DNA from: Kryptolebias marmoratus
Lineage: Eukaryota; Chordata; Actinopteri; Cyprinodontiformes; Rivulidae
Reading direction: 5' to 3'
Assembly (NCBI RefSeq): GCF_001649575.2
Contig: NC_051445.1
Coordinates: 5,695,289-5,759,288 of the forward strand
DNA: 64,000 nucleotides
Shown here piece after piece: positions 31,801 through 43,561 of this stretch (its first letter is position 1; each line of letters begins with the position of its first letter). A program made the position numbers and the translations under genes. Under the pieces are notes generated by a model that was not told the origin of the DNA, ran no database searches, and saw only the letters and a list, made by a program, of their open reading frames with translations.

Positions 31801-34800
31801 GGTGCTATCAAGGCCAACAAATTGTCATATAAAGCTTTTTCTTCAGTTTACAGTTATATTTTTTAAAGTTACTGACTTCTAGGGATTTTATTACTTTTTA
31901 AAGATGACTTTGTTAAGAAAGCTTTGCAGATGATGACTGTCTGAAGTCTGGAGCACACAGACACCTCGAAAAAAAGGATTTCTTTTTTTTTTATTATACT
32001 GCAGCCACCTGAAGTTTCATCTTCAGCCACTGAAACAGCCTGATTGGTTTAAGAACAGGTGGTAGACTCAGCTACTGCAAAATACTTCAATTCTATTTCA
32101 TTACACATTAGTTTAGGTTCTGTTTTGTTTTGGGTCAAATTGTCTAAACCAGTGTGCCCTCAATGTGTCACTTTGAGGAATTAGGACACAGCTGCAGATG
32201 ATTTGCCCGTTGGGTGTCTGGTCACCTCCCTGGGACCCATGAAAAGGGCATCAGGGGGAAGATAAACTCATTAAACATGGTCTCTGTGTTTCTATAAAAG
32301 TGAAAGAACACAAGTGACTGGAGAGGACAAGAAGGACATTATAACACTGTATCCCCTGCTGGACAAACAAATGATCCCACTGCAGGGGGCGTCTGACAGA
32401 TGAGACACTGTCCATCTTTTTTTTACCAGACCTGGATGTTTAAACGTATGCTCTGTTTTAAATTTAATATTAAACTTCAGCTTTTATCACGTCAAAACTT
32501 AGAAAAAAGCTATGCTATCTTGCCCCAGTTCCAGGATACAACCAGGGGATCATGGTTGATACTGGAGCCCACAAAATATCCACAACTGAGCACAGATATC
32601 CAATTATTCTTCCTAAGAAAAAAACAGCATGTCAACTATATGATCTGTTTTTGATAATTAATGTCGTAAGAAGTGTGATATTGATTTTCTACTCCTTTCT
32701 GAGTCTCCTGGCAAACAGCGGGATGTTTCCCAGAGAAGGCTTGAAAACATCTGATTAATTTAGCCTTCAGTAATGAAGATAAAAGTGAGGGGAGAGAAAA
32801 AACAATCACAAAATGTATGTGCATGTTAAATATTTTGTATTTGAAGTGAGGAGAAAAAGATAATTATGGAAGAACTTTTCACTTGCATAAAGTTATTCTG
32901 AAAAGAAGGATAAAGAAACAACAGATAGTTTAAAGTTCGTATATTAGAGGGGAAATAAAAAGAGAGAGAAAGAGAAACTTGTATGATGTTTAGTTTTAGT
33001 CAATATCGGCCTGATTTCATGTTTTTAGTTGGAGCTTTGTTTCCTGTATTTCCTGTTTTTGTTATTCGTTCCCGTGTGTTTCTGAGTTAGATTTTTTGCA
33101 GTCTGTCATTTTGTCCTCAGCTTCTTTCATCTCGTCTCTGATTGCCATTTCAGCACCTCCTCTGTTTGACTAATCATTATTCCCAGAACATGAGCTCCTC
33201 TGTTGTCTCAGTTTTTGTTTTGTTGTGTTTTATCACAAAGTCACTGCGGGCCTAATGACTGTCTGGCCTTGTTTTTTATACTCAGTTAATCTTTGGGTTG
33301 TTTTTCTTCTGTATTGACTGTCATGTTGAGGCTTTTTAATTGGGTTTCCCTCTGACACCTCATTGCATCAAAGTAATGGGAATGAAGTGAATAAACCCAC
33401 CTGTCGATGCTGATGGCGCACAGGTTGAGGATGCTGGCCGTGCACATCATGACGTCCAGCGTGAGCAGGATGTCGCAGTGGATGAGGCTGAAGTGCCATT
33501 CTCCCACCACCTTCAGGAAAACAAAACCAGATTCAAGTCGTGGCTCATCCTCTGGAACATCTCAGGCTCATAAATAGACTCACTTAATTTGAACAGTTTG
33601 GATCGGACAACTGCAGTACCGGTGCAGATTAATCTATATTTAATAATTTATTCATACTTGACCTGAGGCAGCCTGCTGCTGTTAGCAAAACTTTGAATGG
33701 GCAGATCCAATAAACTTAACATTTAGTTTAGTGTTTGTTTAAAAGGGTGTAAATGTACAAATCATAAAGGGTTAAAAGCAGACAATAAGTTATTCAATTC
33801 TCATTTGAATTATTCATTTACAGAAAGACAATTCTTATTTACATAAACACTGAACTTACAGCTTAAAGTAATTTTTCATTTGAGAAAAAAAATTGAGGGT
33901 TTTGTGTAATTTATCAGTAAAGAACTTCCTGAAAGATAAAAACTGCTCCTTTCATTGGTTTTAAGTCAAATTTAACTGAACATCCTTTTACAGTATTTTT
34001 CTAATAAGACAAAACAAACTTACTGATATTTATTTTGGCACATTTATAGGCATATGTATTTACTCTAACCAAGTGATTTTACAGAATATTTATATTTAAA
34101 ATATTACTTTCACTATAATTTAATCTGTTCAATATTTAATGGAAAAAAAGCAACAACTTCTCAGACTTGTCAAATAATTTTAACACACATCCTGTTTTAA
34201 TTTTAATGGATGAAGAAAAGTCATTTATAAAGCTTATTTCTGATCAGTGTTCAAATATTTTGTTGGTTTTACATAACAAACAAGGACGTCAAATTTCAGA
34301 AGCTAAATTTGGTGAATATGTTTTTTTTAATTATTATTTAACTATTATTTAATAATTGAACTGTTTCTGTTGATTGTCAAGTTGACGGAATCACTTGTTT
34401 TCTAAACTGTGAAATATTTGGATTTGCTTTTTTTTCATCTGCCCAAATAGAAACTGTATAAACATAAATAGGATTGTTCAGTTAAACTATCCAATGATGC
34501 TGTTTTTCACTCTTTCTGCTTCAGAAACATAAATACTAACAGTTTTTTTTAACAGACAGAACTGTGGACACACACCCATACACACCTCGAGGTAGACGCC
34601 CCACGGCATGACCAGCGTCGCCAGCAGCAGGTCGGACACAGCCAGGGACACGATGAGATAGTTGGTGGTGGTCTGCAGAGCACGCTCCCGTGACACCGCC
34701 ACACACACCAAGACGTTCCCGAACACCACGCAGAAGATCAGCAGGACTAACAGCACGGCATAGAAGTTGTATGGAGGAGAGGAAGGTGACGGCGAGCTGG

Positions 34801-34978
34801 TGCAGTTGGAGGAGGTCATCAGGGAGGACGAGGAGGAGGAGGAGGTGGTGGGGAAGGATACAGGAGAAGAAGAAGGGTCATGGGTGACAAAAGCTGAGAA
34901 ATTGTTCTCCTCCCCTAAAGTGGTGGAGAGGGCCATGGGGGGAGAGAAGGTCTGATTTGACTCGTTGGCTGAAGTCAT
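25856..34978 (-). CDS. drd2: D2-class dopamine receptor (probably the fish drd2l paralogue)
   Basis: A Gi-coupled seven-helix receptor for dopamine. Seven coding exons join in phase: 34586-34978, 33401-33510, 31255-31391, 27958-28172, 27345-27428, 26731-27088, 25856-26052, giving 497 residues (human D2 long form 443). The N-terminus of about 70 residues is long, with NES, NQT, NFS and NCT glycosylation sites and an eight-Ser run. TM1-TM2 read FGNVLVC and [22 protein letters not shown]3 has the amine-binding Asp in LTLDVMMC, followed by IDRY (DRY box). TM5 has the three Ser ([11 protein letters not shown]), TM6 CWLPFF, TM7 NPVIY, and the tail ends KILHC. The long third loop carries an exon matching the D2-long-specific segment ([16 protein letters not shown]), which D3 and D4 lack. 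That exon sets D2 class. The divergent N-terminus and loop, plus the xrcc1/ethe1 neighbourhood, point to drd2l rather than drd2a/b; this part is inference. Confidence 0.95.
28620..28890. repeat. Dispersed fish repeat remnant in a D2 receptor intron
   Basis: The segment contains 'GTTAGTGCTGTTGTCTCA', 'CATGTTAGGTTAACTGATGA', 'GTAGGTGTGAATGTG', 'GATGGACTGGTGACCTGT' and 'AACAGGATCCAGTGAG'. This is the order seen in a very common dispersed repeat of teleost genomes. The copy is degenerate. Family naming would need a repeat library. Confidence 0.6.
32990..33280. repeat. Possible dispersed repeat in a D2 receptor intron
   Basis: A T-rich stretch with 'TGATTTCATGTTTTTAGTT', 'CTAATCATTATTCCCAG' and repeated TCTC/TGTTTT phrases. 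It resembles a common teleost interspersed repeat, but no termini or target duplication are visible. Confidence 0.3.
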
Positions 34979-35005
34979 GATCTCGCTCCAGTGAACATGG
35001 TCAAG
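34979..35005 (-). other. 5' UTR segment and acceptor before the D2 receptor start codon
   Basis: An acceptor (AATTTTCAG on the minus strand) lies just above 35005, 27 bases ahead of the ATG. The leader must therefore be completed by at least one upstream noncoding exon, as in other vertebrate DRD2 genes. Confidence 0.65.
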
Positions 35006-38000
35006 CTGAAAATTGATAACACAAAGAGAGGAAGAGAAAAATAATTACCATGAGACCTAACATGACCCGCCGTTCATTCAAGTCAGTTTCTCTCAATAGA
35101 GCCAACAAAGACTGGCCTGTTCTTCTGACAGCAGAGGAAATTAAAAAGGGAAGGTTACTATCACACCAGGACAGAAACTTTCTTTGGTCTCACCTCAAAG
35201 AGACAACGAAAAAAGAAAGAATCCAGAGGACAAATACAGCATCCCACCAGTGTCTACACTAGTTCACTGCTAAGGTTGTCTAATATAGAAAGTGTGTTTC
35301 TATATGAAATGGTAGAAATACACAAAGGGCCCAACTTGATGAAAGCACTGTGCAAAAGGTTTGTGCAAAAATATTTAACACAGATTATCTGGTAGAGCTT
35401 AAATTCAATTAAAAAAGATGATACTTTGTTTAAAAACAATATGTTGCTTCAGATAAATTATGGAGAACAGTTTCTGTATTATTGATTCTGAGATTACTTT
35501 TTAATTAGAAATTAAAAAAACTATATAAAAGATAATGGCCACGTTCTCTACTATACATTAACTTGCTAGTGAGACAAACTCAGCTCAGCTGTGGAGATGA
35601 AAAAAGGAAACATTCATTGGCCTTTTAAAATGTTAAAATTGTTCTGTATTTGTTTCTGACAATGAATCAGACAGAGCAGGGTAACAACTCTGAGCGATAT
35701 GGTAATTAGGAGTGCAAGATATAATAAAAATATGAGAAATAGTCCCTTTATGCTGCTCTAATCTTCCCAAAACAAAATGTAGATGGGGAGATCCAATGTG
35801 AGCATTTTTGGATTGAACAGACATCTAGGCTTAAAATTGGACTAAATATGGCCTAAAAGTGAAAGTTTTGTAAGTTTTATATTTAACCACAGTTTATTTA
35901 TTTAAATAATAAAACAAAAATGACCCCCCCAAAACAAAACTCTGCAGGGATTTTAACTCAGGTTTTCTATTTCAAATCACAAACTATTCCGTCAGTTTGT
36001 GATTTTGCTCCTCTATTTTATAACCTAATTAGGCAAATATGAATACACTCCACTCTCCATAACCTATTTAATAAGAAAGATATGCATATGTTCCTTAAAG
36101 ACCTGAGTGCATCATTCAAAGCCCTGTAACAGATGCTATGTTCTCTGATGCTCATGTCATCATCAACAACAACCAGATTTTTTATTTTTTGCATCACTGA
36201 TCTGTAGAATGTGATATTCAGGCCTTCTAAAAAGATTTTGACATTTCTATAGATTTATTCACTTAAATATTACACAAAGTATTTGTGGTGTACTTGTTGT
36301 AGCAGAGACGTCCTTCGCTTTGACCACTGCCTGTAAACAGTGCGTAAACTCTCCTTCAAGGGGATTAATGCTCAGCTGTACTCTAATCCTGCGTTTCATG
36401 GCCATCAGTGGTGAAAGGTTAACTTAATTCCACTTGAAGGGTGAGCTTAGGACAGAATGGCTCTCCTGACCAAAGACAAATTAAAAGGCAGGTGTTATGA
36501 CGTGCAAACCGTCCCTCACACCTGTTTGTTGGCAAGTCTGAGAGGTTCATGGGAGAGGAGACAGATAAGATGGATGAGAAAGATTGATTATGAAGAATAA
36601 CAGATGACACATGTAAAACTGAATAAGGCAAGATGAGAATTTTTTTTTTTTTCATTGAAATCTGCGAGTAGTTTAGAGCAAATACTGACATTTTCAAGGC
36701 TGCCACAAATCAAAGTATTCAGGTTACATTTATTATTGCTATTGTACGACACAATTGCTGTGGCAGTTCCATACAGATTTATGCAGGCTTTTTTTAAATA
36801 AAGAAGATAAAGAAGACTGAAAAACAGATAAACATGCAGAAAAGGCCTAATTTCAGAATCTAATATTATTTTTACACATACAGAGCAGAGACATGATGAT
36901 GATTGGAGAACTTTTCTCTCCTTCTCCTGTCTTTCGCTCTCCTCTTTTATATTCAACAATCAGATTATACAATGCCAAGGAAAGCATAATCTAAAATATT
37001 TATTACCAACAGGAAATGGACCACTAACATAAAGCATCTCTATGGGAAATCTCTTGTCAGACCGGTCATGATTAAATTTAATGCCTCAGACAGTCAGGTG
37101 GGTCATACAACTACTTGTCCCCTGTCAGTCTCTGCTGCTGACCTCTGATCTGCAACGATAATCCACACACTGCCAGATGTGTTGAACTTAAATCAGTCAA
37201 TGAACTCGCAGCTGAACTCCCACTTGTTGACCTCAAAACTGACTGCTGCCCCAGAAGAGGACATCATTATTTATAGCATATGCATCAATTTCACTTAATT
37301 AGATGCTGAACAGTGAAAAGTAAACTACTTACTAAGGAAGAAAATGGCAGGTTTGAAGTTCACACTGAACTAGAACTCAAAATAAGATGGATTTTTCTCA
37401 CCAACGTTCATTGGCGTTCACGTAAGATTAGTTGTAATTATACACTCAGAACAATGTAAAAGACTTTCCCATTTTTGTTATGGCTGAAACCTGGCTCCAT
37501 AGCAGTGTCTGACTCTACAATCCAGCTGGACTGGCTAACATTATTTCACATAGGCAGAAATGAGAGAGCTTCACTGCAGGACATGAGTGAAAGTGCAGCA
37601 CAGCTCTCAGCTCAACAATGACACGGTGATGGAAGTGGTGAGAAAATGTTGGAAACTCAGCTCCCAGTAATGACACCCATAAGTATGAAAAGCAGTAGCG
37701 TACTGACCATGGATGTGAGCTGGTGCACCGACATCACAGACCAAAGAGCTGCACAGAGTGACCAAGATAGCAAGTCTCCTTGCTGCCTGGGCCTCATGTG
37801 ATGTGACAGAAACATCTGGAAGGATATGTCGCTGCACTGAATCAATGTGCAACAGAATGTGCAAAAGCAGCATTGCATTATATTTATCAATAAACAACAA
37901 ATTAAGCATGCTGGACTCATTATAAAAAATCAAACTGGATTCACATAGCAAAGTTAATATTTGTAGGATGTCTGCAATCACACTATTACATGCAGATGAA

Positions 38001-41000
38001 ATCTCTAGTTATTTACAATTCTGACATTTTTCATTGAAATGCAAGTCATATTAGGCCAACATTTTCAAAACAAAGCATGTAATTGCAATCTGTTTGGCAG
38101 AAGAAAATAAAAATGTATCCAAATCTCCCAAACAGCTCTTGAACGGAGCATCTTACCAGTGGAACCAGACAAACACTACAGAGCTCGGAGTCTGAAAAGG
38201 CAGAACAATGTTGGACCACCAGCTGAGCTTAGTTTTGTTTGTCACCATAAGAGATGACACATTCATGTGGCAGCCAACATGAGCGGGGAACAGAAAAATA
38301 AAAATAAAAAACTGAGATCAAAGTTTAAAATGGAGCATTGCTCCAGAGACTCACCGCTAAAACAATGGCCTCAGGGGGGAAACGGTTAGTTGCTTGGAAG
38401 TCTTTGAACATCTCATTGGGAGAATTGTTTCTCTCTGTCAATTATCATCACATTTACATACGATCTGCATCTTGTGTTCTGGTAAATTTACTCTGGCTTT
38501 TTAATAGTTGTAATTATGATCATTTCCTGGCTTGATGTCTGCCTAACATAAAACTTGAAAGTTTGGTAAAGTTAAAGACATTTGTACATGATGTTACTAA
38601 ATATGTTTTTAGGGAAACTATAAGCCAGAAGCTGACCGTCTTGTAGTAAAAAAACGTTTTAAAACCTGATATAAGTGTGTCTTTACTTAGAGGGCTCTAA
38701 GTAACAAAAACCTATTTTACAGAAATGTAAACATATAAAGGAGATTCAAAATAATTTAACATGATATAAGAGATATACAGTAATCTGTTCTATACTTAAT
38801 AAATCAGTTAGGTTTATAATTTATTGCAACTCAACCCAGTTTCCACCTTTAGATCATAAACTCTGTCAAAAGTAGCTTCAACAAGAAACTTTCCATTTAT
38901 TTGTACAATTCAAAAAAATATTAATTTTCGGCACAAAGAATTTATTACCATCAGCTAACTCTGAATGAGAGAAACACACGAGTCGAAGCTTGGTTAAAGC
39001 AGCTCAGACTGAATTAAAAACTGTTTGACTAAACCTTGTAATAACTTTCATCTGAAAAAACACAAGGTATTTTTATACAAGTGGAAGGTCATCATTGTCA
39101 TCACTGTGCACAGCATGCCCTTAAGCGTGCGCACAAATCTAACAGGTTACCTGAGGTCACAGCTACATACGCCATCTGATTTTCCTCAGATATAATGTAA
39201 GACAGAATGGCTTCACAGCAAAGCTGATGGATTGGTTCACTGTCTGGATTATCTTGTGGATGGATTCACTACAGGATGAGGTGTCTTTCAGTGTGATTTG
39301 AGTGGTTGGATGGAGCCAAAAGGCAGGACATCAGGATGCAGCTTTTCAATCAAAATAACTTCATTAACCAGACAAACAAGCAAAGAATGTGAGCCAGAAT
39401 GGCTAAACTGATTAGGAAAACCAAAAAGAAAACTGACAGAGATCAAGGAGCTTATATAAACTGGGATGGGTAAACAGGTGCACTGATAACACACAACAGG
39501 TGTGTGGAGCTAAAAGCAAAACCTATTCAGAAGAACAATGAGCAAAAAAACCCAAAATACTTAAGTTATTTAAAGCCAAAGAAGAAAGTCAGATTAAAAA
39601 TACAAAAACAGACTAACACCAAAACTAACAGCATGACATTCAGTCTCTGAGTGAGGTTTCATTCAGACTCGTGCTGATAGTTTTTTAAAACCTGTCACTT
39701 CAATTATCCTTTAATAAATGAGTTTCCTCAAACTTTTTAGGACGTATCTGTTCCTCATGTAAGATTTACCAACTAATCACTGAATCTCAGTGGAACACTG
39801 AACTCCTAAATAACAACAAATGACAATAAAAACAACTGACAACGAAAATAATCAACAAATCACACAGTTTAGTCAAAGTCTAAATGTCTCAGTCGAAAGC
39901 TGAGCAGAAACAAATCCATCCAAGCTTCAGTCACCACAGGGTTTGTAAGAAAAACAGTACAATATCAAAGTTGTTCCTATTTATTTACACATTGTTTCTT
40001 CTATTTTATTTTAAATAATGACACTTTAATACTGTACATTCTTCTAAAGTTGGTTCATTTAGGTTGTATTACTGAATTATTGAAGATACTAAAAGAGTTG
40101 ATCTTTAAAATATACACAAAGTGCTGATGAAGATAAAGTGAAATCTAAAACTGAATAGACTTGGCTGTGGGTGCTGGAGTTTTCCCCTCCCATGTTCAGG
40201 GTTCAGTAAATGCAGCAGGATTTGAAGTTGAAGCTCCGTAGAGATAAAGATGAGGATGGTAAATATTTCTGCTCTGAGCTGGGATTTGGATGTAACGATA
40301 TCCTGCAAATGTCAACCTCTTACTGAATAAAAAAAGAATCAAACCAAGAAGGCTCCACACAAAGAAACAGGCTTTGGGTCTGTTTAGAAACTAAACACGT
40401 TCTTAGAAAATGTTCTTTCATGTTTCATAATTTGTCCTTTTTATGCCGTTTTTCTGAGCCATTTAGTTGAGAATTGTTGCTAATTCGAACCTTCACTGAT
40501 TTTAGACAGATTTAGGTTTAATATGTGAAGATCAGAGTCTGAGGCACAGCAAGTATAATACATTACGCTGTTGAATTTATGAAGGAAGATATAAAATGTT
40601 TTAAAAAAGGCAACATGCAAAACCAAAGCTGAATCAGAATATTCAATGCTCAGTGATATAACTAAGATGACATGCCACGCTATTTTCTTTTTCCTGGGTG
40701 TATTTTTTCTTGAACATCTGAAAGCAAGATGAAAAGGAAGTCTCACAATTGAATGTCAGTAAAGTGAGATATTTATCAGTGAAGAACAGGAAAAAGAAAT
40801 CCTTTTTACTTTCTCGTCTCAATTCTGAAACAACAAACAGAAAAAAACTGCTGAATAAAAACAAAACAAAACCCCCCAGAAGAGATTACCTGTATAGATT
40901 CGAAGAAAAGGGCTCCTCAGAATAAAACAACAACAACAAAATGGTCAGATTTTACTTGCTGAAAAGCAAATCAGTTCAGGCAAGAACAACATCAAGGCAA

Positions 41001-43204
41001 CAAAAGACAAACCTGTCAGGGAAGGTTTTGCCTCTTTTTTTTAAATGAATCAACAATTTTAAATTACTGATGCCTAATTTTTGCAGATTTATCTGATTGA
41101 CTTTGTTTTAGCAGGAGAAAGTCACAGCTTTTCTTACAAACTGAAATCTCACTCCTTCGTCTCGACACTGTTCCCTTTTTAACCTCAACCGTCGCCTCAG
41201 CTGCATCCACCACTCTTATCTCCCTCTCCTCGTCTTTCGTTCCTCTTCTTCTGCAGCTCTGCTTCTCCCTGGACGCTCTTGACAGGTCTATTACAATCTC
41301 AGCCCTGTTTGGCCACAGCATGGCCGTTAAAAGAAAAAAAAAAGAAGCGCAGATAAAAGTAGTTTTCAAAAATGCACCGAGGAGATGAGCTGGCCTGCAA
41401 TAAATCTTTCATTTCTTACACTGAGAGGCAGGAACGAGTCTCAGCCACAGGGACTGATGTTCAGCTGCAGTTTAATCAGCTTTCTGCTGAGTTGAAGGCA
41501 GAAAGCAGCGCCTGGCTCAACCACTCTTTGACTGACAGGACTCCTCACACAACTCTTTTGTTTCCTGTGATGAGTCAGTGACTTCAGGAAACAATTTACA
41601 GCAAACTAAACTGTCATGTAAAAGAATTCAGACAGATTTTTGTTCACAGACAAACTATTCTCGTGGGTGTGTAACTCTACTTCGGCTGTAAAATTGAAGG
41701 GACTTTGAGTAGCAACAGTGTGTCAGAAGAAAAAAATTAATTATGCATTTTTTTCTCTTGTACTGTTATAAATAAATAATGGAAATCCTGCATAGAGTAA
41801 TATACTCAATCACTCAATAAAAAGCTTCAGGGTGCAATCAACCAAAGACACACTGAATGCCGTAACAGAGAGCATCAGACAAAAAGTCATAAATCCTTTC
41901 CCCCTGTAGTTGTTTGTAATAATCACAGTTTCTCCTGTGATTAGACATCCCAATCAATTGATTAACAAGCAGGAGGAAATAAAATCGCTTCAGGAAATCG
42001 CAACCCTGAGGCAATGCTCCACACCCACCATGGACATCTATTATTCAACAAGCAATTTGGCATCTACTCCATTTCTGGTTCAAAATGAGATACTGCAGCT
42101 TTTGGAAGTCACTTCTAAGTGATGTGAGCCTGATGTGCACAGACTTAAAAGTAGACCAAATGCACAGGCATGGACTGAAGAGGAGAAAGTGCTAAAGTGT
42201 GGCGTGTAATGACAGACTGGAAGCAGTATGGGCAGTATACCCGTTTCACAAGTTTTTATAAGAAAAATCTCACCGTCAGAATAAAGGGAGGGGCAGTTCG
42301 TCACACGATACAGATGAAATGGGTTTAGGATGTCAGGAACGTCAAGGTCAGCTGCTTGGTTCTTAACCTTCTCCCATTGTGCATGTTTCAGATTACACTT
42401 TTTGAACTGTTTGAAAAATATACTTTAATTAAAACTATTGTTTATTAGCTGAATATTTATTATTATTTTTTAACAGAATCATTGAGTTAACCAACACTTT
42501 ATTAGCATCCTAATCAACAAACAGTTATAATTAAATCAAAAATAAAATAAGAAATCCAAAAAACTTTCTAACTTTCGGCTAACCTTCAAATGCAAAGATT
42601 GCCAAACTCCCTCCAAGTGTGCTGTAACAATCAAATCAAGTTCAGCAATGAAAATCTAATTTAAAGGATCCTTTAAATCACTACGCAGACTCTCATTCTG
42701 AGTCTTTGACATTTCTTGCACATTCTGTACCACAACAAAAAATGATTTCACTTTATAACCTTTTTTTTTTACATCTTTCATTGACAGATGACACATAATT
42801 TGATCATATTAAAAAAAAACAAATGCATTTAATGTTTGACATTTCATTGAATTAGCATTAATTGACCAGGCAGGGAGCTTTGTAGACGAGTATATGAAGG
42901 AATAAAAACAATAAAAGCACTTTTTCTAAACTGGTGAATTGCACGTGCAGTTTTAAATCTTATATTTTGAGACAGACACATGTAAACACTTTTAGACAAT
43001 ATAAATCTGTTCTTAATCACCTTAAACTTGTTCTGATAGGTGAGTTCAGCTGCTTAAGTAAAAACTTTATCACTAAACATTTATACTAAATACAAATTAG
43101 TTTTCAAATCTTGCTAAAGTATAAAAAATGCATAACAAATTAATTTTTCAATCTTAAAAACAGAAACAAGTTTAGAAAACGCCCAAATGTCCCAGGTGTC
43201 TTAC
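35006..43204 (-). other. Long first intron of the D2 receptor gene
   Basis: About 8.2 kb between the probable noncoding exon and the first coding exon. No coding exon or gene was recognised on either strand. Open frames here are short and repetitive or AT-rich. A possible dispersed-repeat remnant lies at about 39290-39640. Confidence 0.5.
39290..39640. repeat. Possible dispersed repeat in the first D2 receptor intron
   Basis: The phrase order GAGCCAAAAGGCAGGACAT, then TTCATTAACCAGACAAAC, CAAGGAGCTTATATAAACTG, and AACAGGTGCACTGATAA resembles a teleost interspersed repeat. No ends were found, so this is a weak call. Confidence 0.3.
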
Positions 43205-43490
43205 CGTCTGCTTTTCTCTCAGGAACAGAGATAACCATGAGCTGAGCCGAACCGAACCGAGCCGAGCCGAGCCGAGCCGAGCCGAGCCGAGCCGACCCCC
43301 CCACCCTGACCCCGGCCAAATAATAAAACGTGAGCACGCGCTGCTCGCTGATGAATGCGTCCTGGCGCGGCGCGGTGCAGACAGAGACAGAGACAGAGAT
43401 AGGGACAGAGTCAGGGACAGAGACAGTCTGCTCAGAGAGGGAGGAGAGGGGAGGCAGGGGGGCAGCGATGCTCACTCAGGGTTCAGGATG
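43205..43490 (-). other. drd2: Probable noncoding first exon of the D2 receptor
   Basis: A strong donor (CAGACG then GTAAGACA on the minus strand, exon edge at 43205) ends a GC-rich block that is isolated in AT-rich DNA and lies on the correct side of the receptor. Human DRD2 also has a noncoding first exon far from the coding exons. The exon holds a pentanucleotide run (43243-43295) and a purine-rich GACAGA tract. The upstream limit is a guess. Confidence 0.5.
43243..43295. repeat. (GCCGA)n pentanucleotide repeat in the putative D2 receptor leader
   Basis: About ten units of a CCGAG-type pentamer, with two variant ACCGA units at the left end. It lies within the putative noncoding first exon, so on the transcript strand it reads as TCGGC units in the 5' UTR. 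Confidence 0.85.
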
Positions 43491-43551
43491 TTTGTTGTTG
43501 AAAAAATGAGCAGCGCGCGCTGCAGCCACAGGGCTGAGTGACGGAATCACA

Positions 43552-43561
43552 GGGGGCGGGG
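43552..43561 (-). promoter_or_regulatory. GC box of the putative D2 receptor promoter
   Basis: GGGGCGGGG (plus strand) just upstream of the putative first exon, with CpG-rich GCGCGC nearby (43511-43520) and no TATA box. This is the GC-rich, TATA-less type known for the mammalian DRD2 promoter. Confidence 0.4.

Noticed and set aside
34690..34955. Plus-strand Arg/Glu-rich open frames opposite the receptor N-terminus
   Set aside because: They are antisense readings of the Ser/Thr-rich first coding exon.
43140..43475. 111-residue minus-strand open frame with GSARL repeats
   Set aside because: It is the pentanucleotide repeat read in frame. The block fits better as the noncoding first exon of the receptor.
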